A DNA stretch of 64,000 bases, taken from assembly GCA_030604735.1 (NCBI GenBank), contig JAUVVG010000003.1:1-64000 (forward strand), read 5' to 3'. Source of the DNA: Azoarcus sp. Lineage in GTDB: Bacteria; Pseudomonadota; Gammaproteobacteria; Burkholderiales; Rhodocyclaceae. Below the pieces are notes generated by a model. The model ran no database searches and was not told where the DNA came from. It saw nothing but the letters and a program-made list of their open reading frames with translations. This document shows positions 36,127-44,523 of the stretch, in pieces. Made by a program: the position numbers and the translations under genes. Every line of letters begins with the position of its first letter. Position 1 is the first letter of the stretch.

Positions 36127-36710
36127 CAACAACTTCAAACGGATTCGCCGCTTCCTTCGCGCTGAGCGCCGGACTCGTTTTCGGCGGCCTCTCACTGAGC
36201 GCCCATGCGATCGATTACGAAGGCATCATCGCCGAGCAGAGCACGGTCAGCTTCCGCTACACCCAGATGGGGGTCACGCTGGACGGCCAGTTCCGCCAGA
36301 TGGACGGGCAGCTCAGCTTCGATCCGGCCAAGCCGGAAGAGGCTTCGGCGGTCATCGAGATCGACCTCGCCAGCATCACCACCGGCATGCGGGAAGCCGA
36401 CAGCGAGGTGCAGGACAAGGCCTGGTTCGATACCGGCAACTTCCCGACCGCCCGCTTCGAGTCGTCCGCAGTCACGTCGATCGGCGAGGGACGCTTCGAG
36501 GTCGCCGGTACCCTGAGCATCAAGGGCATGTCCAGACCAGTCGTTGTGCCGGCGACTTTCCGCACCGACGGCGACATCGCGGTCTTCGAGGGCCAGTTCG
36601 ACCTGTTGCGCGGCGACTTTTCGGTCGGCGAAGGCGCCTGGGCCAAGTTCGACATCCTGGCCAACGAAATCCAGGTCCATTTCAACATCGCAGCAAAGGC
36701 GGCCCGCTGA
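36123..36710 (+). CDS. YceI-family periplasmic protein (first copy)
   Basis: A 195-residue protein with a signal peptide (hydrophobic 10-30, cleavage near AHA) and a YceI lipocalin-like barrel (STVSFRYTQMGVTLDGQFRQMDG; SIKGMSRPVVVPATF). YceI proteins bind isoprenoid-type molecules. It is translationally coupled to cytochrome b561 and followed by a second, clearly different YceI. Confidence 0.88.
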   Translation: MTTTSNGFAASFALSAGLVFGGLSLSAHAIDYEGIIAEQSTVSFRYTQMGVTLDGQFRQMDGQLSFDPAKPEEASAVIEIDLASITTGMREADSEVQDKAWFDTGNFPTARFESSAVTSIGEGRFEVAGTLSIKGMSRPVVVPATFRTDGDIAVFEGQFDLLRGDFSVGEGAWAKFDILANEIQVHFNIAAKAAR

Positions 36711-36743
36711 CGGCGGCGCACACTATCCATCCCCAAGCATCCT

Positions 36744-36770
36744 CAACCCAACCCCAACCCCAACCCCAAA
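36744..36770 (+). repeat. Short CCCCAA-type tandem repeat
   Basis: A C/A-only run of about four copies of a CCCCAA/CCCAA unit in the space between the two yceI genes. It is not part of a coding frame and may be slippage-prone. Confidence 0.6.
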
Positions 36771-36805
36771 GCCTGAAACCCAACTCAAACCAAAGGAGTC
36801 ACCCC

Positions 36806-37390
36806 ATGAACGCATTCCGCAAACTGACCGCCTCCCTCGCGCTGGCCGCTGCCGCCACGATCGCACTGCCGGTCGCAGCCGCGCCGCAGACCTTCGTCAT
36901 CGACGACACCCACACCTTCCCCAGCTTCTCCTATAACCACTTCGGCCTGTCCACTCAGCTGAGCCGCTTCAACAACACCAGCGGTACCATCGTGCTGGAC
37001 CGCGAGGCCAAAACCGCCGAGGTCGACATCGTGATCGACACCACCTCGGTGAACACCGGTTACGACACCTTCAACGAGCACATCCAGGGCGAGGACTTTC
37101 TGGATACGGCCAATCACCCGACCGCGACCTTCAAGTCGAGTCGCACCGTGTTCGACGGCGACACCCCGGTCGCGGTCGAGGGTGAGCTGACCATCAAGGG
37201 CATCACCCAGCCAGTCACGCTGGAACTGACCCATTTCAACGCCATGCCACATCCGATGCTGCAGAAAGACGCGATTGGCGCCAATGCCCGGGTCGTGATC
37301 AAGCGTTCGGATTTCGGTGCGGGCAAGTTCGCCCCCCATGTCGGCGATGAAGTGACCATCGAGATCGCGGTCGAAGCCATCGCCCAGTAA
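36806..37390 (+). CDS. YceI-family periplasmic protein (second copy)
   Basis: A 194-residue YceI protein with a clear signal peptide (cleavage near AAAPQ). Barrel motifs: DDTHTFPSFSYNHFGLSTQ, SVNTGYDTFNEHI, ELTIKGITQPVTLEL. Closer to the common YceI type than its neighbour. It is followed by an intrinsic terminator. Confidence 0.9.
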   Translation: MNAFRKLTASLALAAAATIALPVAAAPQTFVIDDTHTFPSFSYNHFGLSTQLSRFNNTSGTIVLDREAKTAEVDIVIDTTSVNTGYDTFNEHIQGEDFLDTANHPTATFKSSRTVFDGDTPVAVEGELTIKGITQPVTLELTHFNAMPHPMLQKDAIGANARVVIKRSDFGAGKFAPHVGDEVTIEIAVEAIAQ

Positions 37391-37412
37391 GCGCGTTTCG
37401 GTCAAGACAGAC

Positions 37413-37444
37413 ACCCGCAACCCTGATCGGGGTTGCGGGTTTTT
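37413..37444 (+). terminator. Intrinsic terminator of the b561-yceI operon
   Basis: Stem CCCGCAACCC (37414-37423) with GGGTTGCGGG (37430-37439), 6-nt loop, then five Ts. It is 23 bp beyond the second yceI stop. Confidence 0.9.
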
Positions 37445-37486
37445 CTCACCCGGACCTTACGGGGTCTTGCTTGTACGCGCGGTGCC

Positions 37487-38323
37487 TTACCAGCGCTCAT
37501 CGGGAATGACCGGCAGTGATTCGAAACCCGGTCTGGCGAAGTAGTAGCCTTGCTGGAGCGCGACCCCGAGGTCGCTCAGCGCGAGGTATTCGTCACGCGT
37601 CTCTATACCCTCGGCGATGACCCGGATCGACAAGGCCTCGCAGACATGGACGATGCCCCCGACGATGACCCACCGGACCCGGTCGGCGTCGATGCCGCGG
37701 GTCAGCGCCATGTCGATTTTCAGAACGTCGGGCTGAAAGTCTGCCAGTAGGTTAAGGCCCGAGTGACCGGCCCCGAAATCGTCGATCGCCGTGGTGAATC
37801 CCTGACGCTTGTACTCGGCGAAAATGCTCTTGAGGTGCTCACGATCGAGCACCTGCTCGCCTTCGGTCACCTCGAACATCAGTTTGTCGGTTGGGTAACC
37901 CACCTCATGCGCTGCTTCCAGGGTCGCACGTATGCAGGTTTCGGGCCGATACACCGCATTCGGCAAAAAATTGATGCTGAGCATGCCTTCGAGGCCCAAG
38001 CGCGATGCGAGATCGATCGCCTTGATACGGCAGGTCTGGTCGAAGCTGTAGAGGTTCTCGGCGGTCACCCTGCCCAGGATCGAGCCGGCCGACTCCTGGT
38101 TGACTCCGCGCACCAGCGCTTCATAGCCGAACACGCTACGTGACGAGACGTCCACAATGGGCTGAAACGCCATCGTGAAGGGGATGTCCAGCGGATCGCG
38201 ATTACGGCAATCCCTGCAGCCCAGCGGGGAGAACTCGAGCGGTGCGCGGTCTTGCGCAACCTCGAATGGCCAGGGAAGGGCGCTCGGGTGAGGCAACGAC
38301 TGATCGGTTTTTTGATTTTCCAT
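37487..38323 (-). CDS. EAL-domain cyclic-di-GMP phosphodiesterase
   Basis: A 278-residue protein that is almost only an EAL domain: EAL at 68-70 (GYEALVRG), the metal and substrate residues in INFLPNAV, EVTEGEQ, AIDDFGAGHSGLN, DVLKID, IAEGIET and LQQGYYFARPG all present, so it should be active. A short N-terminal part holds CRDC at 36-39, a possible metal or redox pair. It converges on the b561-yceI terminator. Confidence 0.88.
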   Translation of the reverse strand: MENQKTDQSLPHPSALPWPFEVAQDRAPLEFSPLGCRDCRNRDPLDIPFTMAFQPIVDVSSRSVFGYEALVRGVNQESAGSILGRVTAENLYSFDQTCRIKAIDLASRLGLEGMLSINFLPNAVYRPETCIRATLEAAHEVGYPTDKLMFEVTEGEQVLDREHLKSIFAEYKRQGFTTAIDDFGAGHSGLNLLADFQPDVLKIDMALTRGIDADRVRWVIVGGIVHVCEALSIRVIAEGIETRDEYLALSDLGVALQQGYYFARPGFESLPVIPDERW

Positions 38324-38724
38324 ACTAACTTCAATGTCGTAACAAGACCCTCGCCGAAACCGGGATACGGAAACAACGATCGTGAGATCGCATGGAAAGC
38401 CGAGCCTGCCTGCAGACGATTGCGACCGGAAGTCAGTCTATGTCAGGCTTTCCTTTGTGACAACACAAGGATCGAATAGTCCCACGCTATGAATTGAATC
38501 CAGTCCAATGCCGCAGCGCCATACCATACAAGCCACCGGTCGGCCCAGTGAAGCCAATTGGCATCTTTAGCGCCCAGCGGCAAGGCGCCCCAACAGTGCA
38601 GGCCGTGCCAGGCGATGGTATCTTCGCCCCGACGCGCGACAAGCACACCGGCAGGCGCTGCCGCGCCCTGCGGCAAGCCCTTTGCGAACCCTCACGCCAT
38701 CAGCCATCACAAGGAGCCCCCGAC
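38324..38724. other. Intergenic region between EAL and HIT genes
   Basis: About 400 bases. A 77-codon minus-strand frame (38443-38676) is rich in Trp but has no motif or clear ribosome site, so it is left out. The stretch presumably holds the divergent promoters of the EAL and HIT genes; no obvious -35/-10 pair stands out. Confidence 0.4.
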
Positions 38725-39186
38725 ATGCCGATGTTCGTCGACACCTCCCCACCCGGACAATGCATTTTCTGCCGCCTCGCCGCCCGAGAGATTCCGTCCG
38801 CGACCGTCTATGAAGACAAGCTGACCATCGCCTTCATGGATCTCGGCCAGGTCAATCCGGGCCATGTCCTGGTCGCGGTCAAGCGGCACGCAGCGACCTT
38901 GTTCGACCTGACCGAGGATGAAGCCGGTGCGGTGATGAAGACCGCGCAGAAGGTCGCCACGGCGGTTCGGGAAACTTTCGACCCGCCCGGCCTGACCTTG
39001 CTCCAGGCGAACGGCAAGGAAGGCGATCAGACCGTGTTCCATTTTCACATGCATGTCGTGCCGCGACATGGTGATGACGGCATTGCGCTGTCATGGCCGC
39101 GCAAGGACCCGCCCTTCGAGACCTTGCAGGCTTACGCCGAACGGGTCAGGACCGGTCTGGCACGCCTCGCGCCAGCAGGAAGGTGA
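38725..39186 (+). CDS. HIT-family nucleotide hydrolase
   Basis: A 153-residue histidine-triad protein with HFHMHVVPR as the active site, CIFCRLAAREIP near the start and NPGHVLVAVKRH. Members hydrolyse nucleoside phosphoramidates or dinucleoside polyphosphates. The start has AAGGAG 8 nt upstream. Its last 41 bp overlap the end of the convergent monooxygenase gene. Confidence 0.9.
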   Translation: MPMFVDTSPPGQCIFCRLAAREIPSATVYEDKLTIAFMDLGQVNPGHVLVAVKRHAATLFDLTEDEAGAVMKTAQKVATAVRETFDPPGLTLLQANGKEGDQTVFHFHMHVVPRHGDDGIALSWPRKDPPFETLQAYAERVRTGLARLAPAGR

Positions 39187-40204
39187 GTTCCGCCGCCGGC
39201 ATCGGTCTGCAGGCGCGGGCATTCTGACCACTCCATAGCGGGGTGAACTCCCCGCTTCCCGCCTGCTCGGCTGCAGCCCTCAGCGGCGCGACGGCCGCGG
39301 CCGCCAGCGGAAAGGCCGGCGCGGCCTGACAAATCGGTCCGAGTTCGCTCATCAGACGATTGACGATGCCCCGCGCCGGACGGCCGGTGAACACATTGGT
39401 CAGCGCGGTGTGTTCAGCCGCATCGCTGCTCAGGGCTTGGCGGTGCAGCGTCGAGGTGGTCGCTTCCGGGCACAGCATGTAGGCGGTCCCGACTTGCACC
39501 GCCGACGCACCCAGCGCGAAGGCGGCAGCGACTCCGGCCGCATCGGCGATGCCGCCGGCCGCGACCACCGGCACCTTGACCGCCTCCACGATCTGCGGGA
39601 CCAGCGCGAAAGTGCCGACCTGGGTGGAAAGATCTTCGCTCAGGAACATGCCGCGGTGTCCGCCGGCTTCCAGCCCCTGTGCGATCACAATGTCGGCACC
39701 GTGCGCCTCCAGCCAGCGCGCTTCGGCGACCGTGGTGGCAGACGACATCACCACCGCACCCCATTCACGCACCTTGGCGATCAGATCGGGTGCAGGCAGC
39801 CCGAAATGAAAGCTCACCACCGGCGGACGGAACTCAGCCAGCAAGTCGGCCATCTCGGCATCGAAGGGCCGACGTCCCGGGCCAGAGGGAATCGCCGAGA
39901 CATCGATGCCGTACTCGGCGTAATACGGCGCCAGCACTTTGCGCCAGCGCAGTTCGGCGGCAGGGTTCGGCTCCGGCAGGGTATGGCAGAAGAAATTGAC
40001 GTTGTAGGGATTGCCGGTTTCTTCCTGGATGCGGGACAGCTCGTCGCGCAAGGCCTTGGGGCCGAGCATCGCGCACGGCAGCGACCCCAGACCGCCCGCC
40101 TCGGACACCGCGATCGCCAGCGCGCTGCCTTGCACGCCCGCCATCGGCGCCTGAATGACCGGCAGGTCGATGCCGAGCAGATCCAGGATACGCCGGACTG
40201 TCAT
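39146..40204 (-). CDS. Nitronate monooxygenase (2-nitropropane dioxygenase family)
   Basis: A 352-residue FMN-dependent TIM-barrel enzyme: IDLPVIQAPMAGVQGSALA, the AQGLEAGGHRG flavin/substrate motif, AAGGIADAAGVAAAFALGASAVQVGT and TNVFTGRPARGIVN. It oxidises nitronates (propionate-3-nitronate being the usual toxic substrate) to the carbonyl compound and nitrite. Its ATG overlaps the epd stop by 4 bp. Confidence 0.85.
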   Translation of the reverse strand: MTVRRILDLLGIDLPVIQAPMAGVQGSALAIAVSEAGGLGSLPCAMLGPKALRDELSRIQEETGNPYNVNFFCHTLPEPNPAAELRWRKVLAPYYAEYGIDVSAIPSGPGRRPFDAEMADLLAEFRPPVVSFHFGLPAPDLIAKVREWGAVVMSSATTVAEARWLEAHGADIVIAQGLEAGGHRGMFLSEDLSTQVGTFALVPQIVEAVKVPVVAAGGIADAAGVAAAFALGASAVQVGTAYMLCPEATTSTLHRQALSSDAAEHTALTNVFTGRPARGIVNRLMSELGPICQAAPAFPLAAAAVAPLRAAAEQAGSGEFTPLWSGQNARACRPMPAAELTFLLARGVPDRS

Positions 40205-41271
40205 GCGGTCACCTGCGCCGCGGAGGGAGAATCGACCCGCGCCAGCCAGTGACTGGCGACCTCGACCAATCGGTTCGCAAACCCCCACTCGTTGTCGAAC
40301 CAGATCATGAGATTCACCAGGCGAGGCCCGATCTGCCGTGTCTGGCCACCATCGACGATCGCCGAATGCGGATCGTGATTGAAATCGATGGAGGCATGCG
40401 CCTCGTCGGAATAGGCCATCAATCCGGCATAAGGACCGTCCGCCGCGTCCCTCAGCAGACGGTTGAGGCCGGCGACATCTATGCCCTGATTCAGCCCTAG
40501 CACCATGTCGATCGCCGACACGTTGTGGGTCGGCACCCGGATCGCCTTGGCCTGCACTCGGCCAGTCAACTGCGGCAGCAGACGTTCAACGCCCCGCGCA
40601 AGGCCTGTCGACACCGGAATGATGGACTGCATGGCCGAACGGGTGCGACGCAGGTCGGCATGGTGATACCCGTCGATCAGCGGCTGATCATTCATCACCG
40701 AATGCAGCGTGGTCAGCAACACCTGATCCAGGCCCAGCTCGCTATGCAGCAGGTCCAGCACCGGCACCACCGCGTTGGTGGTGCAGGAGGCGTTGGACAC
40801 GATGCGTTCATGGCCTTGCAAGCGATGCTGGTTGATGCCGAAGACGATGGTCGCATCGACATCCTCGGCACCATTGCCCGGATGCGACAAAAGCAGCCGC
40901 GGACTCCCCGCCTGAAGGAATCGGTCGAGCTCGGCGCGACTGCCGTAACGCCCCGAGCACTCGACCACCAGGTCGAGATCGAGCGAGGCCCAATCGACCC
41001 CTTCCGGCTCGGTCGCGTGACTCACCGAGATCGCCCGGCGGTCGATCAACAAGGCCTCGCCGCGCCGCTCGACCGGTACCGCAAAGCGGCCGTGGGTGGA
41101 GTCATAGCGGGTGAGATAGACGATGCTGTCGAGATCGGCCGGCTCGTTGATCGCGCACACCTGCAGTCGCCCGGCCTGCCCGGTTTCATGCAGCGCGCGC
41201 AGAAAGCAACGCCCGATCCTGCCATAGCCGTTGATCGCCAGCCGGCGAACGCCTTCGGTCACGCGACTCAT
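40201..41271 (-). CDS. epd: Erythrose-4-phosphate dehydrogenase
   Basis: A 356-residue GAPDH-family enzyme: NAD-binding INGYGRIGRCFLRAL, catalytic Cys in SNASCTTN. Stretches SHPGNGAEDVDATIVFGIN, HSVMNDQPLIDGYHHADLRRTR and VDFNHDPHSAIVDG-like residues resemble Epd more than glycolytic GapA. Epd makes 4-phosphoerythronate for pyridoxal phosphate synthesis. GapA-type activity is the alternative. It starts 5 bp after spoT. Confidence 0.8.
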   Translation of the reverse strand: MSRVTEGVRRLAINGYGRIGRCFLRALHETGQAGRLQVCAINEPADLDSIVYLTRYDSTHGRFAVPVERRGEALLIDRRAISVSHATEPEGVDWASLDLDLVVECSGRYGSRAELDRFLQAGSPRLLLSHPGNGAEDVDATIVFGINQHRLQGHERIVSNASCTTNAVVPVLDLLHSELGLDQVLLTTLHSVMNDQPLIDGYHHADLRRTRSAMQSIIPVSTGLARGVERLLPQLTGRVQAKAIRVPTHNVSAIDMVLGLNQGIDVAGLNRLLRDAADGPYAGLMAYSDEAHASIDFNHDPHSAIVDGGQTRQIGPRLVNLMIWFDNEWGFANRLVEVASHWLARVDSPSAAQVTA

Positions 41272-41275
41272 GCCC

Positions 41276-43483
41276 TCAGCCCACCCTGCCGTCGCTGCGG
41301 GCGCGGCCTATCCGCACCACCTCGGGCACCCGCCGCACCGCCCGCATCGCGCCGGCCAGATGCATCCGGTCGCGCACCTGTATGGTCAGGTTGAGCGCGG
41401 TATAAATGCCCTGCTCGTTGTCCATCGTGACGTTCTGGATGTTGCAGTCCTCTTCCGCGATCGCGCTGGCGACCCGCGCCAGCACGCCGCGGCCTTCCTT
41501 GGTCAGGATCTTCATCGTCACGTCGAACATACGGTCCTGACCCGGTTCCCATTCGACATCGACCCAGCGCCCACGGTCGCCGCGCAGCTTGGCGACCGAG
41601 GTGCAATCGTGGCGGTGCACTTCCAGCCCGCGTCCCTTGCGGATCACGCCGATGATCGGATCGCCCGGAATCGGCTGGCAGCAATGCGCGAGTTGCACCG
41701 CGATGCCTTCGCTGCCGCTGATATGGATCGCGGCGGCCGGTTTCGGCTTGACCACGTCGGGGCGACCGGACTCCTGGTCCTGCGCTTCCGACAGACGCCG
41801 CGCGACGATGACCGGCAAACGCTTGCCCAGGCCGATATCGGCGAACACTTCCTTCTTGCTCCGGACGCCGCGGTCACGCAGGAAGCGGTCCCAGGCAAAG
41901 GCGCTGATCTGGCCCAGGGTCAGGCCATGCGGTCGCAAGGCCTGGTTCAGCAGGCGCTCGCCCAGCGTCACCGATTCCTCATGCTGGGCGTTCTTGAGGA
42001 AGTGTCGGATCTGCGCCCGCGCCTTGCCGGTACGGACATAGGACAGCCAGGCCGGGTTGGGGTTGGCATGGGCGGCGGTGATGATCTCGACCTGGTCGCC
42101 ATTTCGCAACTCGGTGCGCAATGGCATCAGGTCGCCATTGACCCGGCAGGCGACGCAGCGGTTGCCGATGTCGGTATGCACCGCATAGGCGAAGTCCACC
42201 GGGGTCGAGCCGCGCGGCAGGGACAGGATCTTGCCCTGCGGGGTGAACACATAGACCTCGCCGGGGAAGAGATCGACCTTGACATGCTCGAGGAACTCGG
42301 TGGCCTCGCCTGAAGTGGATTGCAGTTCGAGCAGCGATTGCAGCCAGGAATGGGTACGCTGCTGCAGCTCGGTCAGGGTCTTTTCGTCGTCCTTGTACAG
42401 CCAGTGCGAGGCGACACCACTGTCGGCGATGTGGTGCATCTCGGCGGTGCGGACCTGGATCTCCACCGGTGTGCCAAAGGGCCCGATCAGCGTGGTATGC
42501 AGGGACTGATAGCCGTTGGCCTTGGGAATCGCAATGTAGTCCTTGAACTTTCCCGGCACCGGCTTGTACATCGCATGCAGCGCACCGATGGCCAGATAAC
42601 AGGTCGGGATATCGGCGACGATCACCCGGAAACCGTAGATGTCGAGCACTTGCGAGAACGACAGGCGCTTCTCGACCATCTTGCGGTAGATCGAGAACAA
42701 ATGCTTTTCGCGCCCATGAACCTCGGCCGAGATGCCCCATTGCGGCAGGCGCTCCTCGATCGACTTCAAGACCTTGCCGACCACCTCGCGCCTGTTGCCG
42801 CGGGCCGCCTTGATCGCCCGCGACAAGGCACGGAAGCGCATCGGAAACTTGTGCTCGAACGAGAGCTCCTGCAGTTCCCGGTACAGCGTATTCAGGCCGA
42901 GTCGGTTCGCGATCGGGGCGTAGATGTCAAGCGTCTCGGTCGCGATGCGACGGCGTTTGGACGGACGCACGCAGTCGAGCGTGCGCATGTTGTGCAGGCG
43001 GTCGGCCAGCTTGATCAGGATGACCCGCAGGTCGCTGGCCATCGCGAGCAGCATCTTGCGGAAGTTCTCGGCCTGGGCCTCTTCCTTGGAGCGGAACTCG
43101 ATCTTGTCCAGCTTGGACAGACCGTCGACCAGTTCGGCCGCGACCTTGCCGAAGCGGTCCGCAATCTCCTGCTTGGAGATGTGCGTGTCTTCCATTACGT
43201 CGTGGAGCAGCGCCGCGATCAGCGCCTGTGGATCGAGGTGCCAGTCGGAGATGATGTCTGCGACCGCGACCGGATGCGAGATGTAGGGATCACCGCTGAT
43301 CCGGAACTGCCCCTCATGGGCCGCGGCGGAAAAATGATAGGCCGCTTCGATGCGCCCGATGTCTTCGGCGCGCATATAGGTTTCGAGCTTGCCCTTGAGC
43401 GTGCTGAAATCGAGCGAAACGAGCGGCGAAGCAGGCGGAAAAAGACTTTCGGGTACCGGAGAGGTCGTCGCGGCCGCATCCAT
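41276..43483 (-). CDS. spoT: Bifunctional (p)ppGpp synthetase/hydrolase SpoT
   Basis: A 735-residue Rel/Spo protein: HD hydrolase (His70, His94-Asp95 in ALLHDVMEDT), synthetase (YGFRVIV, GKFKDYIAIPKANGYQSLHT, VEIQVRT), TGS domain (VYVFTPQGKILSLP) and C-terminal ACT domain. Both catalytic parts look intact; the synthetase loop reads KFKD where RxKD is typical, a conservative change. The product acts with DksA on RNA polymerase. Order gmk-rpoZ-spoT is the classical one. Confidence 0.94.
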   Translation of the reverse strand: MDAAATTSPVPESLFPPASPLVSLDFSTLKGKLETYMRAEDIGRIEAAYHFSAAAHEGQFRISGDPYISHPVAVADIISDWHLDPQALIAALLHDVMEDTHISKQEIADRFGKVAAELVDGLSKLDKIEFRSKEEAQAENFRKMLLAMASDLRVILIKLADRLHNMRTLDCVRPSKRRRIATETLDIYAPIANRLGLNTLYRELQELSFEHKFPMRFRALSRAIKAARGNRREVVGKVLKSIEERLPQWGISAEVHGREKHLFSIYRKMVEKRLSFSQVLDIYGFRVIVADIPTCYLAIGALHAMYKPVPGKFKDYIAIPKANGYQSLHTTLIGPFGTPVEIQVRTAEMHHIADSGVASHWLYKDDEKTLTELQQRTHSWLQSLLELQSTSGEATEFLEHVKVDLFPGEVYVFTPQGKILSLPRGSTPVDFAYAVHTDIGNRCVACRVNGDLMPLRTELRNGDQVEIITAAHANPNPAWLSYVRTGKARAQIRHFLKNAQHEESVTLGERLLNQALRPHGLTLGQISAFAWDRFLRDRGVRSKKEVFADIGLGKRLPVIVARRLSEAQDQESGRPDVVKPKPAAAIHISGSEGIAVQLAHCCQPIPGDPIIGVIRKGRGLEVHRHDCTSVAKLRGDRGRWVDVEWEPGQDRMFDVTMKILTKEGRGVLARVASAIAEEDCNIQNVTMDNEQGIYTALNLTIQVRDRMHLAGAMRAVRRVPEVVRIGRARSDGRVG

Positions 43484-43506
43484 GACGAGATCTCCGGCCC
43501 CGCCGG

Positions 43507-43722
43507 TCAGGCCTGACCGCGGTTGAGGATTTCCAGGCCGACCATGCCTTCGGCGATTTCACGCAATGCGATCACGGTGGCTTTTTCCTTGCCGTGCTTC
43601 TCGGTATCGATCAGCGGGGCGGAGCCAATGGTGATCTGGCGGGCGCGATAAGTCGCCGCCAAGGTGAGCTGGAAACGGTTGGGAATGCGCTGCAGACAGT
43701 CTTCGACTGTGATTCGGGCCAT
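43507..43722 (-). CDS. rpoZ: RNA polymerase omega subunit
   Basis: A 71-residue omega: [23 protein letters not shown] is the conserved start, with [15 protein letters not shown] later. The ATG at 43722 has AGGA 7 nt upstream. Omega helps assemble RNA polymerase and forms part of a ppGpp site. It lies between gmk and spoT. Confidence 0.94.
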   Translation of the reverse strand: MARITVEDCLQRIPNRFQLTLAATYRARQITIGSAPLIDTEKHGKEKATVIALREIAEGMVGLEILNRGQA

Positions 43723-43724
43723 GA

Positions 43725-44339
43725 TCAATCCTGTTCAAGAAAATCGAAATATTGCAGATGGCGGGTGTGCTGATTCACGTAGCGCAGCCTCGCGGCCCGC
43801 ACGACCGCGACCAGGTCGTCGACTGCACTCTGCAACTCGTTGTTAAGTATAACGTAGTCGAACTCCCCGACGTGACGCATCTCGCCCCTGGCGCCCAACA
43901 ATCGGCGTCCGATCACATCGTCATTATCGGTGCCGCGACCGCGCAAGCGTTCCTCGAGCACTTCCAGCGAGGGCGGCAGCACGAATACCCCGACCGCCTC
44001 CGTGAAAGCCTTGCGCACCTGCTGCGCACCCTGCCAGTCGATCTCGAGCAGGATGTCCTTGTCCGCCGCGATCTGCTCCTTTATCCAGACCTTGGAGGTG
44101 GCGTAATAGTTGCCGTGCACCTCGGCCCATTCGAGAAACTCCCCGCGATCACGCAGGGCACGAAAGCTGGCGACGTCTACGAAATGGTAATCGCGGCCGT
44201 CGACCTCGCCGGGCCTGGGGTCGCGGGTGGTGTAGGAAATGGACAGATTCACCTGCGGGTCGCGTTCAAGCAAGCCCCGCACCAGGGTCGTCTTGCCGGC
44301 GCCCGACGGCGCAGTGATGATGATCAGAGTTCCGGACAT
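43725..44339 (-). CDS. gmk: Guanylate kinase
   Basis: A 204-residue kinase with P-loop [10 protein letters not shown], the GMP-binding [20 protein letters not shown] region and the lid. It converts GMP to GDP. First gene of the gmk-rpoZ-spoT-epd-nmo unit; rpoZ starts 2 bp after its stop. Confidence 0.95.
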   Translation of the reverse strand: MSGTLIIITAPSGAGKTTLVRGLLERDPQVNLSISYTTRDPRPGEVDGRDYHFVDVASFRALRDRGEFLEWAEVHGNYYATSKVWIKEQIAADKDILLEIDWQGAQQVRKAFTEAVGVFVLPPSLEVLEERLRGRGTDNDDVIGRRLLGARGEMRHVGEFDYVILNNELQSAVDDLVAVVRAARLRYVNQHTRHLQYFDFLEQD

Positions 44340-44523
44340 GTGATGTTTGCTCCAGGCGGCCCATCAGCCGCTTCGATTTGTGGCTTGCGGCGCCACCCCT
44401 TATGATCGCCCCGTCCGGTACGCGGCAGAAACTCGCGGCCGCTTGCGGAACATTCCGTCTCGCGCGCGCACAAACTGGACCCGAGCCAGCTACGCCTACC
44501 TTGTCCAACGCCTCATCGAAACG

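Noticed and set aside
38443-38676. A 77-codon Trp-rich minus-strand frame
   Set aside because: No ribosome site, no known family, lies in a promoter region; could not be supported.
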